From Gordionus sp. m RMFG-2023 (taxonomy: Eukaryota > Nematomorpha > Gordioida > Chordodea > Parachordodidae), in NCBI RefSeq assembly GCF_954871325.1, contig NC_088775.1, positions 53,173,561-53,237,560 of the forward strand: a stretch of DNA of 64,000 nucleotides, in the 5' to 3' direction. The stretch's first letter is position 1. Every line of letters begins with the position of its first letter. A program made the position numbers and the translations under genes. A model generated the notes under the pieces. That model ran no database searches and was not told where the DNA came from. It was given only the letters and a program-made list of their open reading frames with translations. Below are positions 10,638-21,312 of this stretch, piece by piece.

Positions 10638-12130
10638 TTAAGTTATGTAGTCTTTTAAATAAACAGGTTTTTGTTTAATTCGCACAGGTCTAGAAATAGG
10701 TGTTATATCGTTATTATCAGTAATTTTTATATTTTTGCCCACACTTCCCTCCTTAAAAGAATCCTTAGAGTCATAGTTAATAATTGTGTTAAAACAGTTT
10801 CTAATTCTTATTTGATCTAAATGTCTCCTCAAAATACCTTTCTCTGTCTTAATTTGGAACATCATGTCACTTATGTGTGATCATACCTTTGCACCATTTA
10901 TCATCACCTTGTACTTTGTACCAAACAAAATCTCCTACGTTAAAGGTTCTATTACGTGGTAAAGTAACGTTTATTTTATTCTCCTTCTCCTCCAACGGTT
11001 TTAATAAGTCCCATTTAATTCTAATATCTCGATTAAACATTCTCTGAGATGGTATAACTCCTGTAGTATCATTACGCGTGTTTCTGTAATTAAATAAAAA
11101 TTTGCCAAGTGCGATATCTAGGTCAATTTTAATATTCCTTTTCATATGTGTTTTGAACGTTCTCACCATGCGTTCTACCTGGCGATTGCTGGTGATAAGC
11201 AGATGTGAGCACATGTTTAATACCGAAATTGTTGCAAAATTTTTCAAAATCGTTACTCGTAAAGTTAGTGCCATATAGTTTCAGGCATTCCATATAGCGA
11301 AATAGTTTTAAAGATTTCTTTTAAAGTAACATCAGTCGTAATATTTTTAACAGGAATAATAATTGGAAATTTGCTATAGGCATCAACTATTATCAACCAA
11401 TTTTTTGTGAAAAACGGACCCGCATAGTCTATGTGTATCCTTTCAAACGGTTTGGTTGCCGAAACCCATGGTTTTTGTATCTTTATAGGATTATCATGAT
11501 ATATGTTACAATCCTCACAACTTTTCACTTCCATTACTATGTCATTATTTATACCAGGCCCCCACATGTAATCTTTGGCTAAGGATTTGATTTTTCCTCC
11601 CAAGTGACCTTCATGTAATGACTGTAGTATATTTTTTCTCATAGAAGACGGAATTATGATTCTGTTGCTAAAGACAATCCTTAATTATACTTAATTCCAA
11701 TTCAATGTTTTTATAAATATTATTCATTATAGGCCTGTTGTTTTTAATATCATTTATGACTTGTTTTAATTCCATATCTTTCAAAGTTTCATCACGAATT
11801 TGATTAAAATTAATAGGTAAATCCCCATATTCATTTATTATAGTGATATTTTCAATAGTTTCATCCTGACATTCTTGTGGTAATCTCGAGAGACAATCAG
11901 GAACAACATTATATTTACCGGCTTTATACTTTATATTAAAATCAATAGTTATAATGTTTATTATATTTTATTTGAGATTTAAATAATGAAACTAATCGTT
12001 TACCGTCATTATTGAGATATTTATAAAATTCTTAGCATGACATATTATAAATTTGTTTAACCATTAGCTCGGCCTCTAATGTTGTTAAAGCAATCCGATT
12101 TCTCTCCTTTTTCCAGGCAGTCATCATGAG
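10638..12130 (-). mobile_element. Ty3/gypsy fossil: integrase and adjoining pol region
   Basis: A fragment of a Ty3/gypsy-type pol. It has an integrase zinc-binding region (HEGHLGGKIKSLAKDYMW then CEDC), the start of the catalytic core (IHIDYAGPF), the downstream core (FLFNYRNTRND) and a C-terminal basic region (FNVGDFVWYKV). Upstream of this, up to about 12130, sequence resembling the end of the RNase H region can be sensed. The fragment is broken at several points, no LTRs were identified, and it lies entirely inside the hAT element. It reads as an old insertion or capture. Confidence 0.8.
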
Positions 12131-12239
12131 GCTAAAAATGGCTCGGATGAGACATTTAGAATGAGGTAAGGAGAAGACATACTTGAATATTTTTTCTAAG
12201 CATGATGATTTATTGTTATTACAAAAAAATTCAACCCAT

Positions 12240-13480
12240 TTCTCCTCTACTTTTAGACTATCTAACTTTAAGTATTCTGGCTAATCATAAAAAATAGAGA
12301 GAATTACAATCTCCTCAAACAAAATGTTTTACAATATTTTTAATATATTTATTAAATTACAAAAACCATCAATTGTTGGTTTCTGTTCCAAGGTCATAAT
12401 ATTTATCCATTTTAAATAGAGTTATTAAAATCAAATTTTGATTGTAAATATTCTAAAATTGTCTTAATAAAAATATCTGCTTCATTTAAAAATGTATTAA
12501 TTGAACATTTTAATATAATATTTTTAGCAATAGTGCCATAAAATTTATTATCAATTTTTAACTGTAGAGATGAACAGAGTTGTAGTATGATTTTATTAAT
12601 AAAGAATATTCTAATTACAACTGAATATTAACTGCATGAAGTAGATTTCTTACATGTGAAACATATCCTAAATAAACTTCTGCCATTTCATCTTCAAAAA
12701 AAATTTTCAAAATTTTAGGACAGCTTTTAAAATTTTTATTTAAGAAATATTTTTTTAAGGGGTTCGTAAAATTTTAAAATTCTATCGATGGCAGGTATTA
12801 ATGATAACCACCTGATAGGTACATATCGCAACAACTCACACCATTCCAAGTCAGACCACTCCACCAACTCTTTTAGTTGATGAACTAAATTAGTTAAAAA
12901 AAACATTTCATCACAATTATTTCGATATCCACCGATAGTATATTCATTGCCTTCTTGCAAGAATCATGTTGTATATGGCATATACAGCCAAATGGTATTA
13001 ATTCATTATTGTGCTGCCACAATTAGGTAAATACAATTTGGTTTTTGCCAAAATTTACAGAGGCATTATCAGCACAGATAGCTGACATGCAATTCATTGA
13101 TAACCCTGAATCAGCTATATTTACAATATGGTTAGCTATATCGTTGGATTTTTCTCAGAGGAAAAATTTTTTAACAATTTTATTGAAATGTTCATAGGAA
13201 ATGTTTTAATATTTCCCTTATTAGATGCATCTGTTAGAATTGCATATGGATGCCCATCTTTCAAATGGTCTAGAATTGACCTCTAGGATTCAGATACGAA
13301 AACCAAATAAGATTTGCACTTATATTGGAGTCATTAAATATCATAGGAAAAAGATTCTACCAACATTGTGATGATATGGCTCTGTGAATGTTGAACTACA
13401 TGATAGGTTTATACGATCTGTATTATTTATTATCTTTGGAGAATATTTTTGTATTGCAATCGATGTTAATATACAATATA
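12240..13480 (-). pseudogene. hAT transposase remnant, minus-strand copy (longer)
   Basis: It runs leftwards. Visible blocks are a DGHPYAILTDASNKG-like stretch near 13210-13260, DNASVNFGK near 13040, an intact frame 12960-12736 with LVHQLKELVEWSDLEW and VPIRWLSLIPAIDRILKFY, then sequence down to about 12290 reading as LNEADIFIKTILEYLQSKF. It keeps regions that the plus-strand copy lacks, so it is the better guide to the ancestral protein. Several frame breaks remain. Confidence 0.7.
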
Positions 13481-13674
13481 CTTCCCTGTACTGACTTATA
13501 TGAATGAAATGATGTTGATTTATTATTGGATAAAAATAAAACAGAATAAAAATTCTGTTTACAAATTAGACATGTTTTTCGAAATATTTAAAATTTATTT
13601 TAAAAATATAAAAATAATCAATTACTGTCTCTCAAAATTATTATTTATTATTAAAAACGTTAAAATACTTTTTA

Positions 13675-13807
13675 AAAAAATTGCGGGAGAAATTAAAAAA
13701 TTGCGGTAGATTTCCAATTGCGGTAGTTTTGCGGGAGAGAGATGTCTGCGTGTAAACTAAAAAATTGCGGGAGTCTCCCGCTGATGAGGGGAGACATGGC
13801 AACCCTG
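13675..13807 (-). repeat. right end of the 5.2-kb hAT with TTGCGGGAG modules
   Basis: Contains TTGCGGGAG and TTGCGGTAG several times and ends in ATGGCAACCCTG. The same modules sit at 8632-8690 on the left and in the solo ends at 2653 and 47103. Short subterminal repeats of this kind are typical binding sites for hAT transposases. Confidence 0.8.
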
Positions 13808-14029
13808 ATCACAGCGTCTAGCGCTTCATCAGAGAGCAACTTTAATAATATGAAAAATAAAATATTTACTAATAAAATTCCTATAAGAATAGATGATTAC
13901 ATCATATAACCTCCCTTAATGTTACGATGAAATTAGCAGCTGCTGGAGCTAAATATATCGTAAAGCTACCTCGAACGACAATAGATGGAAATTCATTTCT
14001 TCACGTTGTAAATATCTTGTTTATATAAA
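13808..14029 (+). pseudogene. same DDE transposase, 3' part beyond the hAT insertion
   Basis: Starting in the duplicated ATCACAGC, the frame reads ITASSASSESNFNNMKNK, then PIRIDDYI and a stop. Removing the hAT and one duplication gives PNASITASSASSESNF without a gap. This SSASxE-FN-K block is a conserved C-terminal feature of the family. After the stop, another frame gives MKLAAAGAKYIVKLP (13932-13976), consistent with further decay. Confidence 0.65.
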
Positions 14030-14723
14030 ATAATATTTTTATTATATGACGCTAAAATTTTAAAAACAATTGCTTTAAAATATTTAAATGTAGGAATCAA
14101 AGTTTTTTCTTCATCCATATATCTATGACCTCTAAGAATCCACAAATAGTCCCGAGGTAGAAAATATTTATTATATAAACAAGAATTATGATATTGTTTT
14201 TTATAGAAATTATAGACATCTCCTTCCAAATTTTCTATAAGGCATGGTGTTTCAAATCTTTTTAATAAAGGTACCATTATCATTTTTATAAATCTAATCA
14301 TTTTATCATTAACTTAGATGTCAATTTCAAATTCTCTCTATCAACTGATAATATTTTGGAATCTGAACCATTTATAAACAAAAATTCTATAGAGGAAGAT
14401 GTAAGTTTAATAGTTATTTTATTTTTTAAATTTAAAAAATATTTAAGTATTATTTTAATAACAATAGTGATGATTTATCGATAGTTTCATGCTAAACAGA
14501 AACTTCTAACTCGATAATATAGTAAATCTTATTTAGTTATAATATTTAAATATTTAGAAATCATCTACCAAACAAATATCAAGCTCTTTCCAATTAGCCT
14601 CACTTATAGGACCTGATAAGAGTGTAAGTACTATTATTAATTATATTATTTTTTATAATATAAATTTTTTAATCTTTAATAGCAGATTTGGTCATAGACC
14701 TGCCCAAATGTGAGCCTACGTGA

Positions 14724-14752
14724 ATTATATGAAGGCCCATCCTTCATATAAT
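14724..14752. repeat. hairpin with 12-bp perfect arms
   Basis: ATTATATGAAGG, a 5-base loop CCCAT, and CCTTCATATAAT. It lies in an otherwise featureless stretch (14040-14915) just before the satellite. It could be a structured RNA element or a trace of a foldback. No poly-T tract or gene context supports a terminator. Confidence 0.55.
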
Positions 14753-14914
14753 TATGCCGATTTTTTTACTCAAGGATACCAACAAATCTTGTAACAGAGA
14801 TATGAAGTAAAAAAGAGTGGGACTACACACAAGCTATTTGTATATGTTAATAATGAGTATAGCAAAGGAAGAAAAAATATAAGAATAAAAAAAGATCCTT
14901 CTTCCAAAGAATTA

Positions 14915-16300
14915 TTTAAAATTAGCTTAAAATATTTTTTACATCCCCCTTCCACCCTCACCCACCTCAACCAGGTCATACCTATCAAGACCAAGAATAA
15001 AGAATTTCAGTCAAACAATATTAAAATTAACTAACCCCCTACCACCACACCCCACACGAGACCAAGAATGAAGACTTTCAGTCAAACCATATTAAAAGTA
15101 GCTTTTATTTGATACCCATATCAAAAATATTTATTTTTTACACTCCCTCCCCCACCCCTCAGACCAAGTCATACCCATCAAAACCAAGAAAAAAGAATTT
15201 CAATAAAACCATATTAAAATTAGATTTATTTGATACCCATATCAAAAAAAATTGTTTTTTACACACACCCACCACCCCCACATCCAGACCAAGTCATACC
15301 CATCATGACCAAGAATAAAGACTTTCAGTCAAACCATATTAAAATTAGTTTAAAATATTTTTTTCATCCCGCCTCCACCCTCACCCACCTAGACCAAGTC
15401 ATACCCATCAAGACCAAGAATAAAGAATTTCAGTCAAACAATATTAAAATTAACTTTTATTTGATACCCATATCAAAAAAAATTGATTTTTACATCCTCC
15501 CCACCCCCCTTATCGCAGACCAACATAACCATCAAGACCATGAATAAAGAATTTCAGTCAAACCAAAATAAAATTAGCTTTTATTTGATACCCATATCAA
15601 AAATAATAATTTTTTACATCCCCCTCCCACCCCCTAGACTAAGTTATCCCCATCAAGACCAAGAATATAGAATATCAATCAAACCATTAAAATTAGCTTT
15701 TATTTGATACCCATATCAAAAAAATTTGATTTTTACACCCTCCCCACCCCCCTTATAAGAACCAAGTCATACCCATCAAGACCAAGAATAAAGACTTTCA
15801 GTCAAACCATATTAAAATTAGCTTATATTTGATAACCATATCAAAAAAATTTATTTTTTACATCACCACCCCCCTTATCGCAGACCAACCTACCCATCAA
15901 GACCAAGAATGAAGACTTTCAGTCAAACCATATTAAAATTAGCTTTTATTTGATGCTCATATCAAAAATAGTTATTTTTTACACTCCCTCCCCCACCCCC
16001 CAAACCAAGTCATACCCATCTAAACCAAGAAAAAAGAATTTCAGTAAAACCATATTAAAATTAGCTTTTATTTGATACCAATATCAAAAAAAATTGTTTT
16101 TTACACCCCTCCCCACTCAGACCAAGTCATACACATAAAGACCAAGAATGAAGACTTTCAGTCAAACCATATTAATATTAGATTAAAATATTTTTTACAT
16201 CCCCCTTCCACTCTCACCCTTCTAAACCAAGTCATACCCATCAAGACCAAGAATAAAGAATTTCAATCAAACAATATTAAAATTAACTTTTATTTGTTAT
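14915..16300 (-). repeat. satellite block 1, C-rich strand on top
   Basis: Tandem monomers of about 110-135 bp. In this orientation each reads roughly CAGACCAAGTCATACCC, ATCAAGACCAAGAATGAAG, ACTTTCAGTCAAACCATA, TTAAAATTAGCTTTTATTTG, ATACCCATATCAAAAAA, then a T-rich spacer and a variable run of C. Monomers differ by up to a fifth by eye, and length varies mainly at the C-run. No coding function: the open frames (PIKTKNEDFQSN type) shift from monomer to monomer. Confidence 0.93.
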
Positions 16301-17508
16301 TTTTATATGGGTATCAAATAAAAGCTAATTTTAATCTAGTTTGACTGAAAGTCTTCATTCTTGGTCTAGATGGGTATGATTTTGTCTATGTTGTGGAGGT
16401 GGGAGTTATGGGGGGGGGGGGGGTGTAAAAATTAATTTTTTTTTATATGGGTATCAAATAAAAGCTAATTTCCATATGGTTTGACTGAAAGTCTTCATTC
16501 TTGGTCTTGATGAGTATGACTTGTTCTGGGGTGTGTAAGAAGGGGGGGGGGGTAGGAGGTGTAAAAAATTATTTTTTTAGATATGGGTATCAAATAACGG
16601 CTAATTTTAATATGGTTAGACTAAAAGTTATTATTCTTGGTCTTGATGAGTTTAACTTGTTCTAGGGTGTGTATGAAGGAGGGTGGGTGGTGTAAAAAAT
16701 AATTTTTTTTGATATGGGTATCTAATGAAAGCTAATTTTAACATGGTTTGACTGAAAGTCTTCATTCTTGGTCTTGATTAGTATGACTTGTTCTGGGGTG
16801 TGGTAGTGGGGTATAAGGAGGGAATAAAAAAATTTTTTGATATGGGTATCAAATAAAAGCTAATTTTAATAAGGTATGACTGAAAATCTTATTTCTAGGT
16901 TTTGATGGGTATGACGTGGTCTTGGGTGTGGTAGTGGTTTAAAATAATTTTTTTAAATATGGGTATCGAATAAAAGCTAATTTTAATATGGTTTGACTGA
17001 AAGTTATCATTCTTGGTCTAGATGGGTATTACTTGGTCTTGGGAGTGGGGTGGGGGCGGGGGTGGTAAAAATTTATTTAAAAGCTAATTTTAATATGGTT
17101 GACTGAAAGTCTTCATTCTTGGTCTTGATAGGTATGACTTAGTCTGAAGGGTAGGGGGGGGGGGGTAACTAAAATCATTATATATGATATAGGTATCAAA
17201 TAAAAGCTAATTTTAATATGGTTTGTATTAAAGTCTTCATTCATGGTCTTGATAGATATGACTTAGTCTGGGGTATGTATGAAAGGTGGGGGGGGGGGTA
17301 GAAAAAATATTTTTTTTGATATGTTTATCAAATAAAAGCTAATTTTAATATTGTTTGACTGAAAGTCTTCATATATGGTCTTGATGGGTATGACTTGTTC
17401 TGGGTTGTGGATATGATATGTGTATCAAATACACGCTAATCTTAATAAGGTTTGACTGAAAGTCTTCATTCGTGATCTTGATGGGTATAATTTGGTCTGG
17501 GGTGTGTG
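16301..17508 (+). repeat. satellite block 2, same monomer in the opposite orientation
   Basis: Monomers now read TATGGGTATCAAATAAAAGC through CTTGATGGGTATGACTTGG with runs of up to 13 G. The flip happens at about 16296-16305, where TTTTATTTG is followed within some 15 bp by TCAAATAAAAG. This is a head-to-head junction. Confidence 0.92.
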
Positions 17509-18496
17509 TAGTGTTGTTAAATAGTGGAATTCCTACGACTTGAGACTCGAGTCGTACTGTAAGAAACGGCTCCGACTGAAGTCGATCAAGGAGCCGAAAA
17601 AGCCGACTCACTTAGTCGGCGCATGCAGTGACCCCTACATATTTTGAGGGATAGAAGCAGAATACCCCCCCTAAAGTACCCCGACCCCCCCCCCCCCCAT
17701 TGTAAATTATTTTTTGACACCAATATATTTCAAAAATAATTTTTATTGCATCAATATTTATTATAATATAAATATAATGTAAAAAATATATGCTTTAAAA
17801 ATATTATTTTTAAATTAATAATTTAGATAAATTAGGGGAAGAGAAAAGAAAAGAATTTATAATTTCATCAATATTTAATTGTTTAAATAAATTATTTTCC
17901 ATTGATAAAATGGTTAAATTATTAAGAAATGGATCTTTCATGACACTACGAAGTCTTGTTTTAATTAGTTTAATTTTACTCATGACCCTTTCGGCAGTAC
18001 ATGATGTAGTAGGAATAGTTAATAAATATTTATATAAAATTGTTAAATTTAGGAAAGCAGAAAAATTTATAAGCAGACGATAAGGTAAAATAAATGAATA
18101 ATTTCTCCAGTCTGAATCATTCATCTCAGAATTATTATCATCATCAGAAGAAGCTAAATAATGTATTAGTAAAAATATTTTAATTAAATAAATTTACAAT
18201 TATCAGAATCTGACAAATCTTCTTTAACCTCTAGGTCACGAGTAATAATTACGTCCCCCGTTTTAGCCATTTTATAAATATTTCTAAACATCAACATTTC
18301 CTCAAAAACTTTACTTATATTTAATTGATAAAATTCACAGATATCCTTGATATCATCTTTAACAATTGCCTTTTCCACCATTCCCTTTGGGGTAAAAATG
18401 ATGTTTGACTCAAAAATTTTATCGATTCATCGTTAAATCTTTCACTAAACTGCATAATAATTAAATCAAGTGCAGCATAAAACACTGATTTTAAAG

Positions 18497-18539
18497 CTAA
18501 AATAAAATATTATATTTAATGATGAAAGTATATATATAC
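18497..18539 (-). other. 43-bp intron in the hAT transposase
   Basis: Donor GTATATATA after QSKKER and acceptor TTTTAG before LKSVFYAALDLIIMQF. Both exons match expected hAT sequence. At 43 bp it is close to the lower limit for spliceosomal introns in most animals. Confidence 0.65.
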
Positions 18540-18989
18540 CTCTCCTTTTTGGATTGTAATGTTTGAAGTCTTGAACTTTCAAAATCAAAAGGTAAATTTC
18601 TCTTCTTCATAAAATCTTGGGCCTTTGAAAAGACATACAAAAATTCAGTATTATTATCTATTTTGGGATTATAAAATAATAAAAGATAATAATTTAAATT
18701 ACACTTCTCATATTAATCAGGCAATCTCAATTGAATTTGATTTATTGCAAACCCTATATCCTTCGAAATGGTTTGCAATTTTGTACAAGCCAAGCTTGTT
18801 ATCAACAATATTTTATCCAAAACACATAGTGATAAAATAAAATAAAATTTTTCTATTCTATAGACTATAGCACTAGCCATAGTGGAAGTGGCAGGATCTT
18901 CAGAATCCTTTAAATTTTCCAAAGCTGCTATCAAAGCATCATAAAGTAGGAAAAAATTTACAATCGCCTTATAGGATGTTAGCCAGCTT

Positions 18990-19040
18990 CTATAAATATA
19001 AAATAAACATTATATATCGAAACAATTAAGATAATATTAC
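18990..19040 (-). other. 51-bp intron in the hAT transposase
   Basis: On the minus strand GTAATATT opens and TTTATAG closes the intron. Splicing joins IKNTTR to SWLTSYKAIVNFF, the usual hAT block after the catalytic His-Arg-Leu region. Same length as the OTU intron at 189-239. Confidence 0.8.
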
Positions 19041-21312
19041 CGAGTGGTATTCTTGATGCGTAAAAATCTATGTGATTTTGTCAGTAAATCACTCTGACAT
19101 GTTTTGAGCACTTCATATCTTTTAACACCATTAAAATATACGTAAATTTCGTCTAATATTCCCAAGACATTTTGCAGCTTTTTTACTGATTATCATAATT
19201 GAACAACTATTAAATTTAATCGATGACAATAGCACCAAATAAAAGCTACCTTTGGCGCCTCCGCTCTAATCAAAGCCTGCACTCCATTAATTCTTCCACT
19301 CATGTTTGAGGCGCCATCATAGCTTTGCCCCACTAGGAATTCGAGGGGTAGATTCATGGAGCCAGGCTTGGATATTATATTCTTTTTAATATCGAGACCC
19401 GTTGTATTTCCCGTACAATAAATGTCTATCAGCCTTTCAACGGGCTTAGGTGTCTCGCTATTTTCAACATATCTCACTATCAAAGCTATTGCTTCTGATT
19501 TCGATACATCATATGTGCCATCAACTATAATTGAATAGCACTTGAATTCAATCTCCTTTTGAATTTTTTTTATAACCATATTTTTCATGGTTTCAATAAG
19601 AATATTTATGTTATTATATGATAACAGATTTGAATATAATTTAGATTTTAATCCCTAAATTTTTATCTCACTTCTTCTTTTTTTATTATCTTGTATATAC
19701 ATTTTAAGAACAGGCTCAGAATCTGCAATAAGTTTAATAAGGCTCATCATATTGCCATCTTGTTGCCTGTTCCCCCAAAAGGCTTGATTGCGAGATATTA
19801 AATATCCTAGGCATCTTATTATTATTCTAACGATATAACGGTTATTATCGACACATTCCTTTTGGGGTATTATAAATTGTAATATGAAATTTTTATTGTG
19901 AGAAAGCCTTCCATAATCGACCATCATATGTGCCTGTGAAGATTCATGCACAATAATATCACGATTAATATTTTGCCATATATTAAGACCTTCACATGTC
20001 CATTTTGAATTTGAGTGTGGACCTCCAAATAATAGACATGTTAAGCAAAAAACTTTATTCATTTTAATACTATATGTAATCCAATTTCTAGCAACTTTGC
20101 TCTTGTCAATATTAGTTTTCTCATAAAATTTTCATTAAAGGATCTGTTTCTATTATTAATATCTTTGGGGAATAAATAATGTTTAGGTTGGAGAGCTCCA
20201 ATTCTAGATATTTATCAATTATAAATTTGTCAATTCTTTTTCCAACAATATTGATGGGATCATTTGATTCCTAAGAAAAGGGAGGGGGGGGGGAAGATAA
20301 AATAAACATAACATATTTCACATTAAATCGGGGTTTAACTTCTTTTGCTGATCTTGATAACTCATTATTCTCCATTATTATCAATCCCACAACACCAGAT
20401 CCAGATGGCATCTCTTCTTGATGTTGATCCTCTTCTGTAACTGTAGTAGTGTCCATAATATTTATCTTTGACATGATAATAATTATAAATTTATATTTAT
20501 TTAAATTATCAGAGTCAGATATAATATTTTCTTCTAACATATTTTCATTATTAGTACACTTTTAAAAAAATAATCATATTAATAGAAATATTTATTATAC
20601 CAACAGCATTGATTTGCCAATTTTTACTTCTTTTTCCTTAAATTGTGTTTTAATACCCTTTATAAATAAGTATAAACAATTAAATATTTAATAAAAAAAA
20701 TTACTTTGCTATTTGTCTAATTTTGAGAAATATTCTTAAAAGCCACTATTTCAAAGCTTATCTTTATATCGTGAAAATTAAGCCCACCATGTCTTTTTCT
20801 AATATGATCTGTCCATTTATCATCTCTTATATTATGATATGTACAATTTTTAATCAAGCATTTATATTTTTTTTGGTTAATATTTTTGGGCATATTTTGA
20901 CAATGATCTAAAAATTATAAATGATTATATATAAGATTTAATATTTAAATTTTTACTATTCCCTTTGATAAAATTTTAATTTTGCGCCAAATCTTGAAAG
21001 TGGAAAAATAATTATATGATAAGAAATCGGATAACAAACTAATTTGATAAACATCGAACATTAAAATTTTTAAAAAAAAAAAGTACGCCCATAGAAATTT
21101 ATAGAAGCAGTTGCTCGCTAAGTCGGCTCGTGTATTCGACTCGTTGGGTCTGCTCAATTTTTTTTTTTATAGAATCTGGTAAATTGCTAAATTTTGGGAA
21201 AATGATTAATGTAAACAAAATTATAATAAGAATATTTTGTTTTAGTTTTTCGCATTTTTGACGTAAATGGCCTAAAATAAGCATTGCTAACATGTTTAAA
21301 TAAAAAATTTAA

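Larger units (their letters stand above)
8606..13807. mobile_element. 5.2-kb hAT element with head-to-head transposase remnants and a nested gypsy fossil
   Basis: The left end CAGGGTTGCCAGGTC and the right end, read in reverse as CAGGGTTGCCATGTC, are inverted. Each is followed by modules of TTGCGGGAG and TTGCGGTAG, and a perfect 8-bp duplication flanks the whole. Inside, diverged hAT transposase sequence occurs twice in opposite orientation: plus strand 9130-9990 and minus strand 12240-13480. A Ty3/gypsy pol remnant on the minus strand lies between them. The two transposase copies share motifs such as AIDRILKFY and DGHTYAVLTDASNKG or its equivalent. The element could be a fused pair of copies, or an inverted-repeat derivative that gained a gypsy insertion. 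Confidence 0.85.
17810..20893 (-). pseudogene. hAT transposase (ZMYM/TTF-type, DUF4371-like), multi-exon, nearly complete
   Basis: The gene runs leftwards. A first exon from an ATG at 20893 encodes MPKNINQKKYKC and a C2H2-like finger (C-x4-C-x12-H-x4-H, ending HIRKRH). An acidic linker follows (20540-20271), then a TTF-type zinc-finger region with FCLTCLLFGG and HESSQAHM (20062-19655). The catalytic core (19588-19193) has SIIVDGTYDVSK, GQSYDGASNMSG and WCYCHRLNLIV. Then come introns and exons with YDALIAALENLKDSEDPA, and the dimerisation domain TIPTTSCTAERVMSKIKLIK near 18020. Introns of 51 bp (18990-19040) and 43 bp (18497-18539) fit GT-AG. A frameshift after about 20200 and a few stops suggest it is now inactive, but it is the best-preserved transposase here. 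Confidence 0.82.
17509..21312 (-). mobile_element. hAT-bearing insertion in the satellite (TAGTGTTGTTAAA element with an inner hAT)
   Basis: The left terminus TAGTGTTGTTAAATAGTGG is followed by GAATTCC and a GAGTCG/CGACTC-rich stretch. The right side (21100-21312) holds CTCGCTAAGTCGGCTCG and AGCATTGCTAACATG, then satellite resumes at about 21313. Two 359-bp elements at 43438-43796 and 45361-45719 have the same two sides without the transposase and sit at the same place in the monomer. The simplest reading is that a hAT starting at CAGTGACCCC (17633) and ending near 21100 went into such a short element. Alternatively the short ones are deletion derivatives. No clean target duplication was found. 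Confidence 0.75.

Noticed and set aside
13500-13709. Frame of 69 residues rich in Ile, Lys and Asn
   Set aside because: It is AT-rich DNA inside the hAT right end and runs into its TTGCGGGAG modules.
13993-14301. Minus-strand frame of 102 residues near the right part of the split transposase
   Set aside because: No motif recognised, and it overlaps plus-strand transposase remains. It may be chance or part of another decayed element.
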